Part shown: positions 1 to 6,310 of the stretch, piece after piece
How the letters are laid out: the number at the start of each line of letters is the position of its first letter
Numbering within the stretch: position 1 is the first letter of the stretch
Source of the DNA: a virus
Virus record (IMG/VR): IMGVR_UViG_3300020420_001367
Coordinates: 1-29,463 of that record
Length of the DNA stretch: 29,463 nucleotides
Direction: 5' to 3' (one strand)
Position numbers and translations under genes: made by a program
The notes under the pieces: model-generated
What the model saw: only the letters and a program-made list of their open reading frames with translations
Database searches by the model: none
What the model was told of the DNA's origin: nothing

Positions 1-590
1 TATTTTGCACCTTTAATTTTTGCGTTTCTTTTTCTGTGACCGTTCCATGCCACAAATCCACCTACTCTCAAAGAGTAGTATGCAAGTCTGTTCATTACAT
101 AAAAACCATTTACGATTACATTGATGTCTCTGAATATTTCATCTGCTCTCTTTTGTGTTATTTCACCCATTGTATCTTTCTTGTTTACTTTCAACAATGT
201 TTTATATTTGTATGCGTAGTCATGCACCAGTCCACCTATCAGTAATACCCCGACCGGTGAGAAAAAAGTTCTTAGGAACTTTGGAATACTCGCGCCGTCG
301 AATTGGAAGCCTTTTGGTATCACATATTCGGTACCATCAATGTTGTATTTCCAATCATCAGTCAATACCCAGTTTCTTGTGGCCAATAACCAACAAACTA
401 CACCGCCCCAGAATCCTTTGCCTTTTGTCGGAATTGGTATAGGTTGCAACTTAGGCATACCTTTGAAATTGAATTTCATTTTTGTTTTTGCTCTTTTATC
501 TGTAAAATTTATTATCGCGGCTATAATAACAACAGCGATTAATATTGTCCACTGCCAAAATTTAATTGCTAATGATAAAATAAGTTCCAT
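1..590 (-). CDS. Membrane-anchored DUF1353 phage protein (may be cut by the window edge)
   Basis: An open frame begins at the ATG at 590 and is still open at position 1 (196 codons; the two leftover bases read TA, so a stop may fall exactly at the edge). Residues about 4-26 form a hydrophobic, probably membrane-spanning segment (LILSLAIKF..., ILIAVVIIAAII). The rest carries the DUF1353 hallmarks: VIPKGFQFDGASIPKFLR near residue 95 and GGLVHDYAYKYK near residue 122. DUF1353 is a small phage family of unknown function. The start is supported by GAGGAAAAAATT before the ATG and a late promoter octamer 28 nt upstream. It is the last gene seen after the lysis cassette and nuclease, so it is probably a late gene. 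The N-terminal anchor puts it at the inner membrane (inference). Confidence 0.85.
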   Translation of the reverse strand, partial: MELILSLAIKFWQWTILIAVVIIAAIINFTDKRAKTKMKFNFKGMPKLQPIPIPTKGKGFWGGVVCWLLATRNWVLTDDWKYNIDGTEYVIPKGFQFDGASIPKFLRTFFSPVGVLLIGGLVHDYAYKYKTLLKVNKKDTMGEITQKRADEIFRDINVIVNGFYVMNRLAYYSLRVGGFVAWNGHRKRNAKIKGAK

Positions 591-618
591 AATTTTTTCC
601 TCTAATTAATAATATACG

Positions 619-626
619 TATTTATT
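619..626 (-). promoter_or_regulatory. T4-type late promoter octamer for the DUF1353 gene
   Basis: On the minus strand the octamer reads AATAAATA followed by CGTA. It overlaps the TAA stop of the nuclease gene and ends 28 nt before the ATG at 590. That leaves room for a short leader with the ribosome site GAGGA. T4 late promoters are a single TATAAATA-like -10 element with no -35 box. Confidence 0.6.
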
Positions 627-1056
627 CGATGGCACCTTTCACAATGCCCTGTGCCACTAATTTCTTTCTATTTTTAAGATGTTGCTTCTGAATATCCGCT
701 TTTGCACCGCCAAAATAAGCAACTGCGTGTCCTGTCTCACACATAATTTTAGATACTGATTTGTCCTTATACAAGAAGTCTCCCAGTACCCTACCAAACT
801 TACCCTTCATGTCAACGCCTTTTTTGTTTATGGTAGTCTTTAACACTGTGGTTTTACCAAGCAACGATTTAAGTTTTGCCTTCGCGGCAAGTCCAAATTT
901 CTTTTCTATTTTATTCCTTGTTCTAGATTCCGGTGTATCTATGCCCATTATTCTCACACGTTCGTTCTTTTGCCATATGCCAAAACCTAAGTCTATGTCA
1001 ACATCGACTGTGTCTCCATCTATCACTCTAATTACTTTTGCTCTATAGGTCCACAT
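622..1056 (-). CDS. Staphylococcal (thermo)nuclease homolog
   Basis: A 144-aa SNase-fold protein that should cut DNA or RNA phosphodiester bonds in a Ca-dependent way. The catalytic set is intact: IDGDTVDVD (residues 12-20, Ca ligands), R35, D40, T41 and E43 in VRIMGIDTPES, and the second arginine in GRVLGDF (R89). No signal peptide is visible, so the enzyme is probably cytoplasmic, or released at lysis. It may break down host nucleic acid to feed phage DNA synthesis (inference). It starts 1 nt after the stop of the upstream 69-aa gene and ends inside a late promoter. SNase genes are common in marine T4-like phages. The family call is secure; the role is not. Confidence 0.92.
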   Translation of the reverse strand: MWTYRAKVIRVIDGDTVDVDIDLGFGIWQKNERVRIMGIDTPESRTRNKIEKKFGLAAKAKLKSLLGKTTVLKTTINKKGVDMKGKFGRVLGDFLYKDKSVSKIMCETGHAVAYFGGAKADIQKQHLKNRKKLVAQGIVKGAIE

Positions 1057-1057
1057 A

Positions 1058-1267
1058 TTAATCTAATATTATTGCCTTAATTGATTTTTCACCCATATAA
1101 ACTTCTGTTTCGCCTTTGCCTTTCCAACACTGGTACTTCACACTTTCCGAGTATTGTCTTTCTGCAACACGTTTACCTCTTAAACACTGTGCCATGTTTT
1201 CTTGTATACGGTGTTCTTTAATTTCACCATTCACAAACATCAATAAGGCTACGACTGTCTCAATCAT
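1058..1267 (-). CDS. Small protein with hydrophobic N-terminus and two Cys, unknown function
   Basis: A 69-aa product that I do not recognise. The first 13 residues (MIETVVALLMFVN) are hydrophobic but are followed at once by charged residues, so they make a weak export signal or a short anchor. Two cysteines (C28, C47) flank a basic segment (RGKRVAERQ) and could pair if the protein is periplasmic. The start overlaps the stop of the 146-aa gene upstream (TAATG), with GGGGAA as ribosome site. Its position inside the spanin/nuclease run suggests late expression with the lysis genes. Confidence 0.6.
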   Translation of the reverse strand: MIETVVALLMFVNGEIKEHRIQENMAQCLRGKRVAERQYSESVKYQCWKGKGETEVYMGEKSIKAIILD

Positions 1268-1707
1268 TATTCCCCGTTTCCGTTTTTATAAACAATGTCT
1301 CTGTCGGCATCTTTCAACTTATCAATATTTTGCTGTGCTTTTTCCATCTGCTTTTGTAAGAATTCTATATTGATTTTGTTGTCAGCCATGTTTTCGATAT
1401 GTTCTTGCATCTTATCTACATTTTTATATAACTCTTCAATAAGCATGAATTGTTCAAGGTCATTCTGTGATTGACCTAACTCACCTCTAGGATATCTAAT
1501 TCTGAAGTCTGTATTTTTTGTAACTTCGTTGTGTAATCTTTCATCTTCTGCAGTCATGTCCTTTTCTAATAGAACTGCCTGTGTTTCCAATTTGTTTATT
1601 CTTTCAACAACTCCAAAGTATGCCCATACTCCTAATCCAACCGCTACCACAATACTGATAAGATTCCTCATCGGCATTGATATTGCTGTGCTATCACTGA
1701 TCTTCAT
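1267..1707 (-). CDS. Inner-membrane coiled-coil protein of the lysis region, unknown function
   Basis: A 146-aa protein with one N-terminal membrane segment (residues about 14-31, NLISIVVAVGLGVWAYFG). A long, charged, heptad-rich region of coiled-coil type follows to the C-terminus (RINKLETQAVLLEKDM..., FLQKQMEKAQQNIDKLKD). Topology predicts a short cytoplasmic N-terminus and a periplasmic rod. The layout resembles an i-spanin, but a better Rz-like candidate lies two genes upstream, so this may be an accessory envelope protein. A strong ribosome site (GAGGAG) precedes the ATG. It overlaps the upstream lipoprotein gene by 14 nt. Confidence 0.7.
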   Translation of the reverse strand: MKISDSTAISMPMRNLISIVVAVGLGVWAYFGVVERINKLETQAVLLEKDMTAEDERLHNEVTKNTDFRIRYPRGELGQSQNDLEQFMLIEELYKNVDKMQEHIENMADNKINIEFLQKQMEKAQQNIDKLKDADRDIVYKNGNGE

Positions 1708-2155
1708 TGTTTGTCTCCTCGTAGTATTTTTTGTATTCTTCCAATAGGTTATTTGTTTCCTGTAATTTTTGTCTTATTCTTGCAAAGTTTTTAGATAGTA
1801 ACTGATAATCTTTATCTGTTATGCCAAATAAAACTGGATCTATGCCTGCCGCTTCCAGTTTAGCAAATACTTCTTCTGCGTTTTCACTCGTAATTATAAT
1901 CCATTTTATTTCTTCTAACTCTAATGGTGTTGGCATTGGGTAGTTTAGATCTTGCCTTGGTTCTTCAACCTGTAGTATTTTAATACGTTTTTCTCCACCT
2001 ATACTGCACCCGGTCAACAGCATTATTACCAAAACTAACAAGGCACCCTTGATGAACGATATCCAGGACACGGTATACCAACTAACTCCTAACTTGGCCT
2101 TCCACCAATCTATTTGGCTGTTATGCCATTCTAAAAATTTATTAATAAGGGACAT
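1694..2155 (-). CDS. Candidate o-spanin lipoprotein (Rz1-like role)
   Basis: A 153-aa protein with a hydrophobic stretch (residues 36-48) ending in a lipobox, MLLTGC, with the lipidated cysteine at residue 50. Residues after it form a Pro-containing linker and a C-terminal coiled-coil-like region (LQETNNLLEEYKKYYEE). It starts inside the 3' end of the Rz-like gene (14-nt overlap), the usual i-spanin/o-spanin arrangement. Outer-membrane lipoprotein and i-spanin together would span the periplasm and fuse the membranes at lysis. Oddly, 35 residues precede the hydrophobic core, long for a lipoprotein signal. An in-frame GTG at 2071 would give a normal 22-residue signal but lacks a good ribosome site. 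Confidence 0.6.
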   Translation of the reverse strand: MSLINKFLEWHNSQIDWWKAKLGVSWYTVSWISFIKGALLVLVIMLLTGCSIGGEKRIKILQVEEPRQDLNYPMPTPLELEEIKWIIITSENAEEVFAKLEAAGIDPVLFGITDKDYQLLSKNFARIRQKLQETNNLLEEYKKYYEETNNEDQ

Positions 2156-2612
2156 AACTTGGGTTTGCTAACGCCGGGCATTCCGGGTTTATCTCCGATT
2201 TTTTTGTTGCTTTTAATTCTGCTTCTGTGTGTTCTGCACCAGAGGCCAGTTCAATACATCTAGCGGCATTCTTGCCACCTTTGTTTATAATTCTTTCTAT
2301 TGCTTTTGTTTTGTCAATTGCCAGTTTACCAATATCCCTATCTTTTTTAGTGAACCTTTTGTCTAGATCATCTAGATCCTGTTTGAAAGTTTGTATCAAT
2401 TCGTTCAATTTTTTGTTGCTTTCTAAGATTGCTTCGAAGTCTGCTTTTTGTTGTTCAAGGACTTTACTTTGATCTTTTATCGCTGACTCTAATTTAGTTT
2501 GATTTGCTTTAAGTGTGGCGTTGTCTGCCTTCAATTTAAAGACATACATACCTGCACCTGCAATTCCCAGTACCACAATTAGGGTAAAGATCATTCTTAT
2601 TTGTGTAAACAT
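2142..2612 (-). CDS. Rz-like i-spanin (inner-membrane spanin subunit)
   Basis: A 156-aa protein with a single N-terminal membrane anchor (residues about 8-26, IFTLIVVLGIAGAGMYVF). A long coiled coil follows (LKADNATLKANQTKLESAIK through DLDDLDKRFTKKDRDIG). The C-terminal tail has two Cys and several Pro (NPECPALANPSYVPY), as in Rz-type i-spanins. It lies directly downstream of the endolysin gene and overlaps the lipoprotein gene, so the order is endolysin, i-spanin, o-spanin. A late octamer stands 8 nt before the ATG. It should act in the last step of lysis, disrupting the outer membrane. The call rests on architecture and context, not on sequence identity to Rz. Confidence 0.72.
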   Translation of the reverse strand: MFTQIRMIFTLIVVLGIAGAGMYVFKLKADNATLKANQTKLESAIKDQSKVLEQQKADFEAILESNKKLNELIQTFKQDLDDLDKRFTKKDRDIGKLAIDKTKAIERIINKGGKNAARCIELASGAEHTEAELKATKKSEINPECPALANPSYVPY

Positions 2613-2620
2613 AATGTACG

Positions 2621-2628
2621 TATTTATT
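2621..2628 (-). promoter_or_regulatory. Late promoter octamer before the i-spanin gene
   Basis: The minus strand reads AATAAATACGTACATT followed directly by the ATG at 2612. The octamer overlaps the stop codon of the endolysin gene. Only 8 nt separate it from the ATG, so the predicted transcript would have almost no leader. The extended match to the element at 619-626 (AATAAATACGTA in both) supports a real signal. Confidence 0.5.
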
Positions 2629-3088
2629 GGATAAGTCCAGGCTTGTATACAGTCTTGCCGTTTTCTTTCATTGCCGTAAGGACCGATTTACGGTTTCCTT
2701 CGGATTTGTAGGACACGTGTACCCATCCTGAATCCGGAATCCCTGGAGTGTAGAATTCTAATATCAATTGATCGAAATCTAGATTATCTTCAATCCATTT
2801 GGCAACATCATAGTTTGGTATGCCTGGACACTCTATGTCTACTGCCTCTCCTTTGCAGTGTTGGGATTTGGATGAACCACCTACTGCTTCGTTAAGTGCT
2901 GGTCCTCTGTATCCAGAGTTGATGACTGTTACGCCAAAATTATCTCTAACCTTTTGTACAACATTTTCAAAAAGCATTTGGGCCTTTGCGAGATGTTCTT
3001 CATTAGGAGTATTGTCGAGACCTTTCCTAGTTGCAGTCTGACTTTTTGTATATTCTGCTAGTGAGAAGTTTTGAGATAGTCTTACCAT
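2624..3088 (-). CDS. Peptidase M15-type endolysin (D-Ala carboxypeptidase fold)
   Basis: A 154-aa zinc peptidase of the M15_3 type that should cleave the peptide part of peptidoglycan at the end of infection. The zinc site is complete: SQHCKGEAVD (H77, D84, the SxHxxGxAxD motif) and GWVHVSY (H124), with E111 in LILEF as probable catalytic base. The family's N-terminal LAEYTKSQTA and NSGYRGPALN segments are also present. No signal peptide is visible, so it needs a holin to reach the wall. It is followed by the spanin pair and overlaps the upstream conserved gene by 7 nt. It is about full length for a single-domain phage M15 enzyme. Confidence 0.92.
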   Translation of the reverse strand: MVRLSQNFSLAEYTKSQTATRKGLDNTPNEEHLAKAQMLFENVVQKVRDNFGVTVINSGYRGPALNEAVGGSSKSQHCKGEAVDIECPGIPNYDVAKWIEDNLDFDQLILEFYTPGIPDSGWVHVSYKSEGNRKSVLTAMKENGKTVYKPGLIQ

Positions 3089-3819
3089 TTGTACTTACTG
3101 ACTAAGGCTGATTCTCCGTTTTTACTAAACACAAATCTGTCCTCGTAAGTTTTTGTGATGTTGTATGGACCAAAATATTTTGTTAGGAACATACACTCGC
3201 TCATTGATGATTCATCTATTTTGAATGCTTTGACTTCATTCATTACCATTTTAGTGTCGCCAAATGCATGTAATTCAAATTTTAATGACTCACCGTCTTG
3301 TTTCTTGCAAGTAATTATATTGTTATCTAACTTAAATTCGAACATGTTAAATTTATCGAAGTAGTCCTTTACTTCGCCTAACTTCAAGCCGTTAATTTTT
3401 TGATTGTATGAGATTGGAGTAAGAGGTAAGACATCTGCTAAATTTTTTGCTGATGCTTCAAATGGCACACCTCTTTTATGATAAGTGAATTCAAATGTCT
3501 CGATGTTTGTTAGTTTTTTTAAGTCTTCTAAAAATTTATGTATTTCTTTGTCAACACCTTCTTTTCTTTCGAATTCGATAAAAACTTTGTGTTTACCATC
3601 CGCCATTGTTCCTGGTGTTGCATCGGCATCTAGTATTGTTTTGTATCCTGTTTCTGCAAATCTTTCTAAGTCCTTTGCAGGAGCAAGGCTGTCAACGGTA
3701 AAAGCCAAGACCATTATGTTGGAGTCTTTGCCCATTTTTGACTTGAATTGATCAACTGAAAAACGTTTTGAAACAACGCCTTCTAAATCACCAGCCTTTA
3801 GTCCTTCTTGTAATTTCAT
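3082..3819 (-). CDS. Conserved T4-like marine phage protein, function unknown
   Basis: A 245-aa soluble, acidic/lysine-rich protein with no membrane segment and no catalytic motif that I recognise. The segment VLAFTVDSLAPAKDLERF followed by YKTILDADATPGTMADGK and KVFIEFER resembles a conserved hypothetical protein I associate with marine T4-like phages. That is from memory and was not checked. It sits one nucleotide after the stop of the 155-aa gene, another protein of the same kind, and the two look co-transcribed. It overlaps the start of the endolysin gene. A structural or assembly role is possible but not shown. Confidence 0.75.
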   Translation of the reverse strand: MKLQEGLKAGDLEGVVSKRFSVDQFKSKMGKDSNIMVLAFTVDSLAPAKDLERFAETGYKTILDADATPGTMADGKHKVFIEFERKEGVDKEIHKFLEDLKKLTNIETFEFTYHKRGVPFEASAKNLADVLPLTPISYNQKINGLKLGEVKDYFDKFNMFEFKLDNNIITCKKQDGESLKFELHAFGDTKMVMNEVKAFKIDESSMSECMFLTKYFGPYNITKTYEDRFVFSKNGESALVSKYKW

Positions 3820-3820
3820 T

Positions 3821-4288
3821 TTATATATTTAGGTCGTTTGTTGGTTGTTCCATTTCATCCTGGTATTCTATTTCGGTTTGTCCATGTTTGAAATTTCCAA
3901 TTAATTCTTTAGGCATTTTAATACTAACTACCCAAATATCATGAGCGTCAATTTTTCCTTTAGTAGTGCCTGGTCTATAATCTGCAGGTGATTTAATTTG
4001 TCTTGGTTTCATTAGTTCATCTTTCTTGTAAGTCACTTTACATCCTCTGTCAAGCAGTCTTTTTCCTCCTGCGGGGTCTGGCATTTTTTCTGCTGGCCAC
4101 ATAAATGAACATTCAACAAAGTGTCTTGAGTCGATGGGACCTTCTAGCAGTTCACCTTCTTCCCAATTAGTGAATACATAAACGTCTAATTCGTCTAGTA
4201 CTCTCTCAAAATCTTTCAATATTCCTAATGTAGGGCCTACTGCGTATAACGACTGTACGTTTCTAATTATATCTAATACATCATGCAT
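3821..4288 (-). CDS. Conserved T4-like marine phage protein, function unknown
   Basis: A 155-aa soluble protein. Recognisable conserved patches are LKDFERVLDELDVYVFTNW, GPIDSRHFVECSFMWP, MPDPAGGKRLLDRGCKVTY and KMPKELIG. I associate this pattern with a conserved marine T4-like phage protein of unknown function (memory only). It contains many aromatic and acidic residues and no known catalytic motif. A late octamer (CATAAATA) ends 6 nt before the ATG. It forms a two-gene unit with the 245-aa gene (1-nt gap). Confidence 0.75.
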   Translation of the reverse strand: MHDVLDIIRNVQSLYAVGPTLGILKDFERVLDELDVYVFTNWEEGELLEGPIDSRHFVECSFMWPAEKMPDPAGGKRLLDRGCKVTYKKDELMKPRQIKSPADYRPGTTKGKIDAHDIWVVSIKMPKELIGNFKHGQTEIEYQDEMEQPTNDLNI

Positions 4289-4289
4289 A

Positions 4290-4641
4290 ACTCTTATTTA
4301 TGAATTTTTAACTGCTATAAAAATATGCTGTTATATCTCATAGTATTTGCTCTTAAATATTTGTACATGAGTCTACAATCAAGACACATCTATCAACAAG
4401 CCAACATAATCGAGGTATCAAATGCTACAAATCAACAGTCTACAAATGCGACCTTTGTATCAAAGGAAACTATGGAAACAAATGCGGAAAAAGAATGTAT
4501 ACGACAAAAGGATCAGATTGTATATGCTCAATCAAAATTGGCTGAAGATTCGAAAGCAAAAGGATAGACGCAGACGTAGAGTGATTGCAAGATTATGGAA
4601 GGCAAGACAGTTGGCAATTTTGAGGCGTAGGTATAGTAACC
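4290..4641 (+). other. 350-nt stretch with weak plus-strand coding potential in two frames
   Basis: No minus-strand gene fits here, in a genome that otherwise wastes no space. On the plus strand, 4367-4567 encodes a 66-aa polar, Gln/Lys/Glu-rich peptide, preceded by CTTAAATA and 7 nt. In the +1 frame, 4422-4649 encodes a 75-aa very basic peptide with an RRRRR run. Its stop overlaps the stop of the minus gene at 4642, like the convergent overlap at 17939-17944. One, both (with a frameshift) or neither could be real. No Shine-Dalgarno site, tRNA or clear terminator hairpin is seen. Confidence 0.35.
4295..4302 (-). promoter_or_regulatory. Late promoter octamer before the 155-aa gene
   Basis: The minus strand reads CATAAATA, then AGAGTT, then the ATG at 4288. 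T4 late promoters start transcription about 6 nt after the octamer, so this one predicts a transcript that begins at the start codon. AGAG could act as a weak ribosome site if transcription starts further upstream. Confidence 0.45.
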
Positions 4642-4926
4642 TTATTTGATGAATTCGTCGATTGCCTCGGCGTACCACTGTCTATAATGATTCTCTATTC
4701 TTTCATAGGGAACGTCATCTCTTTGTGCGACAGGAATTCCGGGCAGTTCATTTTTAATAACTTCTTTGTTTACTAGGTCAAGTACGACTGTATACTCTTG
4801 CATTTTTCCGGGACCTATTTTTTTCTTAGATAATTCAACAAATTCGTCAAATTTTTTGTCTGGCTTAATATTATATTTTACACAAAAAAACCTTTTCTTT
4901 CTGTGTTTTGCTGATTTATGTCCCAT
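4642..4926 (-). CDS. Unknown 94-aa protein overlapping the end of the clamp-loader gene
   Basis: A 94-aa soluble protein with a basic N-terminus (MGHKSAKHRKKRFF), a Lys/Gly segment (SKKKIGPGKMQEYTVVLDL) and an acidic, aromatic C-terminus (YERIENHYRQWYAEAIDEFI). It starts 11 nt inside the 3' end of gene 44, so the two are translationally coupled. In T4-like phages this slot usually holds gp62, the small clamp-loader subunit, but I see no resemblance and the protein is much shorter than T4 gp62 (187 aa). It could be a diverged partner of gp44 or an unrelated replication-linked protein. Confidence 0.65.
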   Translation of the reverse strand: MGHKSAKHRKKRFFCVKYNIKPDKKFDEFVELSKKKIGPGKMQEYTVVLDLVNKEVIKNELPGIPVAQRDDVPYERIENHYRQWYAEAIDEFIK

Positions 4927-5845
4927 TCGATAACCTTGCTAGTTTGATCATTGTTGCCGCCAAATTAATTTCTGGATCTGCCATTGCAGGATGATCTACC
5001 AATCCTTGCTTAATAATTAGTACTGCTTTGTCCTGTTGATCTTCATCTTTCGAAATCAGGTCTAAGTTGTTATACAACCATCTGTAAATACTTTCACATT
5101 CTTGCGGATTTGCTTTTGACACGACTAGTTTTCTTGCTTCGTTTACTTTGCCCTGTTTAAACAATTCAACCATTTGTGACATCCAATCCAATTGCATACT
5201 TTCCTGGGCCGCTGGTGGAAATAATTTACTATCCTTTACATTTTGTTGAACAGCATTAATACATTTTCTCAAGTCTGGATAACAAGATCTGACGTATGTG
5301 TCTACAGTGTCTATATCTATATCCACTTTTTCGGAGACTAATATTTCTGCAACTCTTGCCGTGTATTCGGTTTTGTCTAGTGAATCCATTTTAAATCCTT
5401 GACACCTGCTTTTAATTGCTTCAATGATCTTATGTACGTAGTTACAAGTCAATATAAACCTAGCACTGCTGGCATATTCTTCCATTACACCACGCAAGGC
5501 CGCCTGTGCATTCACACTCATATAATCTGCTTCGTCTAGTAGCACATATTTGAATTCACCAAATGGCATTATTTGTATGAACCTTGTAATTTTTTCTCTT
5601 ACTTCATCGACACCTGTTTCTCTTGCCGCGTTTATGTGTAATATATCATAACTGCTGACTTCTAACTCATTTAGTAACACTTTCGCAAGTGTAGTTTTTC
5701 CAGTGCCTGGAGAACCATGAAATAGCAAATGCGGAATAGATTTTTCTACTACCCAATTTTCTATTTGCTTTTTTTGTGTTTCGTCCCGGACAACATATTC
5801 TTTTACTGTCTTAGGTCTATACTTTTCTACCCAAAGTTCTTTCAT
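4916..5845 (-). CDS. 44: Sliding-clamp loader large subunit (T4 gp44-like AAA+ ATPase)
   Basis: A 309-aa AAA+ ATPase (T4 gp44 is 319 aa) that uses ATP to open and load the sliding clamp on primer ends for the replicative polymerase. It starts with the RFC/gp44 signature LWVEKYRPKTVKEYV. It has Walker A (HGSPGTGKTTLA, residues 43-54), Walker B (KYVLLDEADYMS, about 99-110), sensor 1 (FILTCNY) and the SRC motif (IKSRCQGF) that reaches the neighbouring subunit's ATP. A C-terminal helical collar domain follows. The start at 5845 is chosen over an in-frame ATG further upstream because MKELW begins the conserved domain, AACGGTGG precedes it, and it overlaps a tiny upstream gene by ATGA. Confidence 0.95.
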   Translation of the reverse strand: MKELWVEKYRPKTVKEYVVRDETQKKQIENWVVEKSIPHLLFHGSPGTGKTTLAKVLLNELEVSSYDILHINAARETGVDEVREKITRFIQIMPFGEFKYVLLDEADYMSVNAQAALRGVMEEYASSARFILTCNYVHKIIEAIKSRCQGFKMDSLDKTEYTARVAEILVSEKVDIDIDTVDTYVRSCYPDLRKCINAVQQNVKDSKLFPPAAQESMQLDWMSQMVELFKQGKVNEARKLVVSKANPQECESIYRWLYNNLDLISKDEDQQDKAVLIIKQGLVDHPAMADPEINLAATMIKLARLSNGT

Positions 5846-5949
5846 AGTACCACCGTTAAAATTATTAATATCACGCCAACCAATCCTAGGAAGTATCCCG
5901 GGGCATGTAATAAAGGAATTAAACTGACCCACCTTATAAATTTTTTCAT
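5842..5949 (-). CDS. Hidden 35-aa membrane microprotein between two coupled genes
   Basis: A 35-codon frame starts at the ATG at 5949, which overlaps the stop of the 72-aa gene (ATGA). It ends with a TGA at 5844-5842 that overlaps the gene 44 start (ATGA). Both junctions are therefore perfect translational-coupling overlaps, which is strong evidence of selection for this frame. The peptide begins MKKFIRWVSLIPLLHAPGYF and ends in a strongly hydrophobic helix (GLVGVILIILTVVL): a basic N-terminus and one long or two short membrane segments. No known family. It may be an inner-membrane peptide, or it may only carry ribosomes into gene 44. Confidence 0.6.
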   Translation of the reverse strand: MKKFIRWVSLIPLLHAPGYFLGLVGVILIILTVVL

Positions 5950-6164
5950 TTTCTTTTTTCCATTAGTATTTGTTTGGGTGTTTTACTGCCTGGATGTAGT
6001 TTTGATAGTCTACAACTTAATAGTTTTTTTGCACCCTTGCTTGTTATTATAACAGGTTGTCCGTGTTCATCCAACTCTATTTTTTTAATTGCTGTGGTCA
6101 CATTTCTAAATCTACCAACCTCTACCTTATCACCAACCCTAATAGAAAGTTTGTATTCTTTCAT
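5946..6164 (-). CDS. Small conserved phage protein, unknown function
   Basis: A 72-aa basic soluble protein. A beta-rich N-terminus (LSIRVGDKVEVGRFRNVTT) leads to DEHGQPVIITSKGAKKLLSCR and a Lys-rich tail. The pattern looks like a small barrel- or KOW-like fold, perhaps nucleic-acid binding, but this is inference from composition. The start at 6164 is chosen because the upstream 46-aa gene ends there by TAATG, with GGGTTGG just before. An in-frame ATG at 6212 would lie inside that gene. It is followed by the 35-aa microprotein and gene 44 through ATGA overlaps. Confidence 0.7.
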   Translation of the reverse strand: MKEYKLSIRVGDKVEVGRFRNVTTAIKKIELDEHGQPVIITSKGAKKLLSCRLSKLHPGSKTPKQILMEKRK

Positions 6165-6304
6165 TACCAACCCATTATACCTTTGAATATGCAACCAACT
6201 ATAACCATACAACCTATGAACATACCAGGAATAAGCACTGCTGGGTGCATACGTTCCATTACATATTTGTTATGCTTTTCGATCTCTTCAATGTCTTTAT
6301 TCAT
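6164..6304 (-). CDS. 46-aa single-span membrane protein
   Basis: A 46-codon frame from the ATG at 6304 to the TAA at 6164, whose last base is the first base of the next ATG. The N-terminal half is charged (MNKDIEEIEKHNKYVMERMH). The C-terminal half is a membrane helix (AVLIPGMFIGCMVIVGCIF) ending GIMGW. This gives a likely cytoplasmic acidic head with a single anchor. It begins 7 nt after the UvdE stop, and TATAAT lies 5 nt before its ATG without a convincing -35 box. No family recognised. It starts the chain 46 aa - 72 aa - 35 aa - gp44. Confidence 0.6.
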   Translation of the reverse strand: MNKDIEEIEKHNKYVMERMHPAVLIPGMFIGCMVIVGCIFKGIMGW

Positions 6305-6310
6305 TTTATA

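Noticed and set aside
3082-3819. Sliding clamp (gp45) near the clamp loader
   Set aside because: Length (245 aa) is tempting, but I see no clamp-like repeats or motifs, and the sequence looks like a different conserved marine-phage protein.
5846-5932. Longer gp44 start at 5932 giving 29 extra residues
   Set aside because: These codons overlap the 35-aa coupled frame, the conserved domain begins at MKELW, and the ribosome site and ATGA overlap fit 5845.
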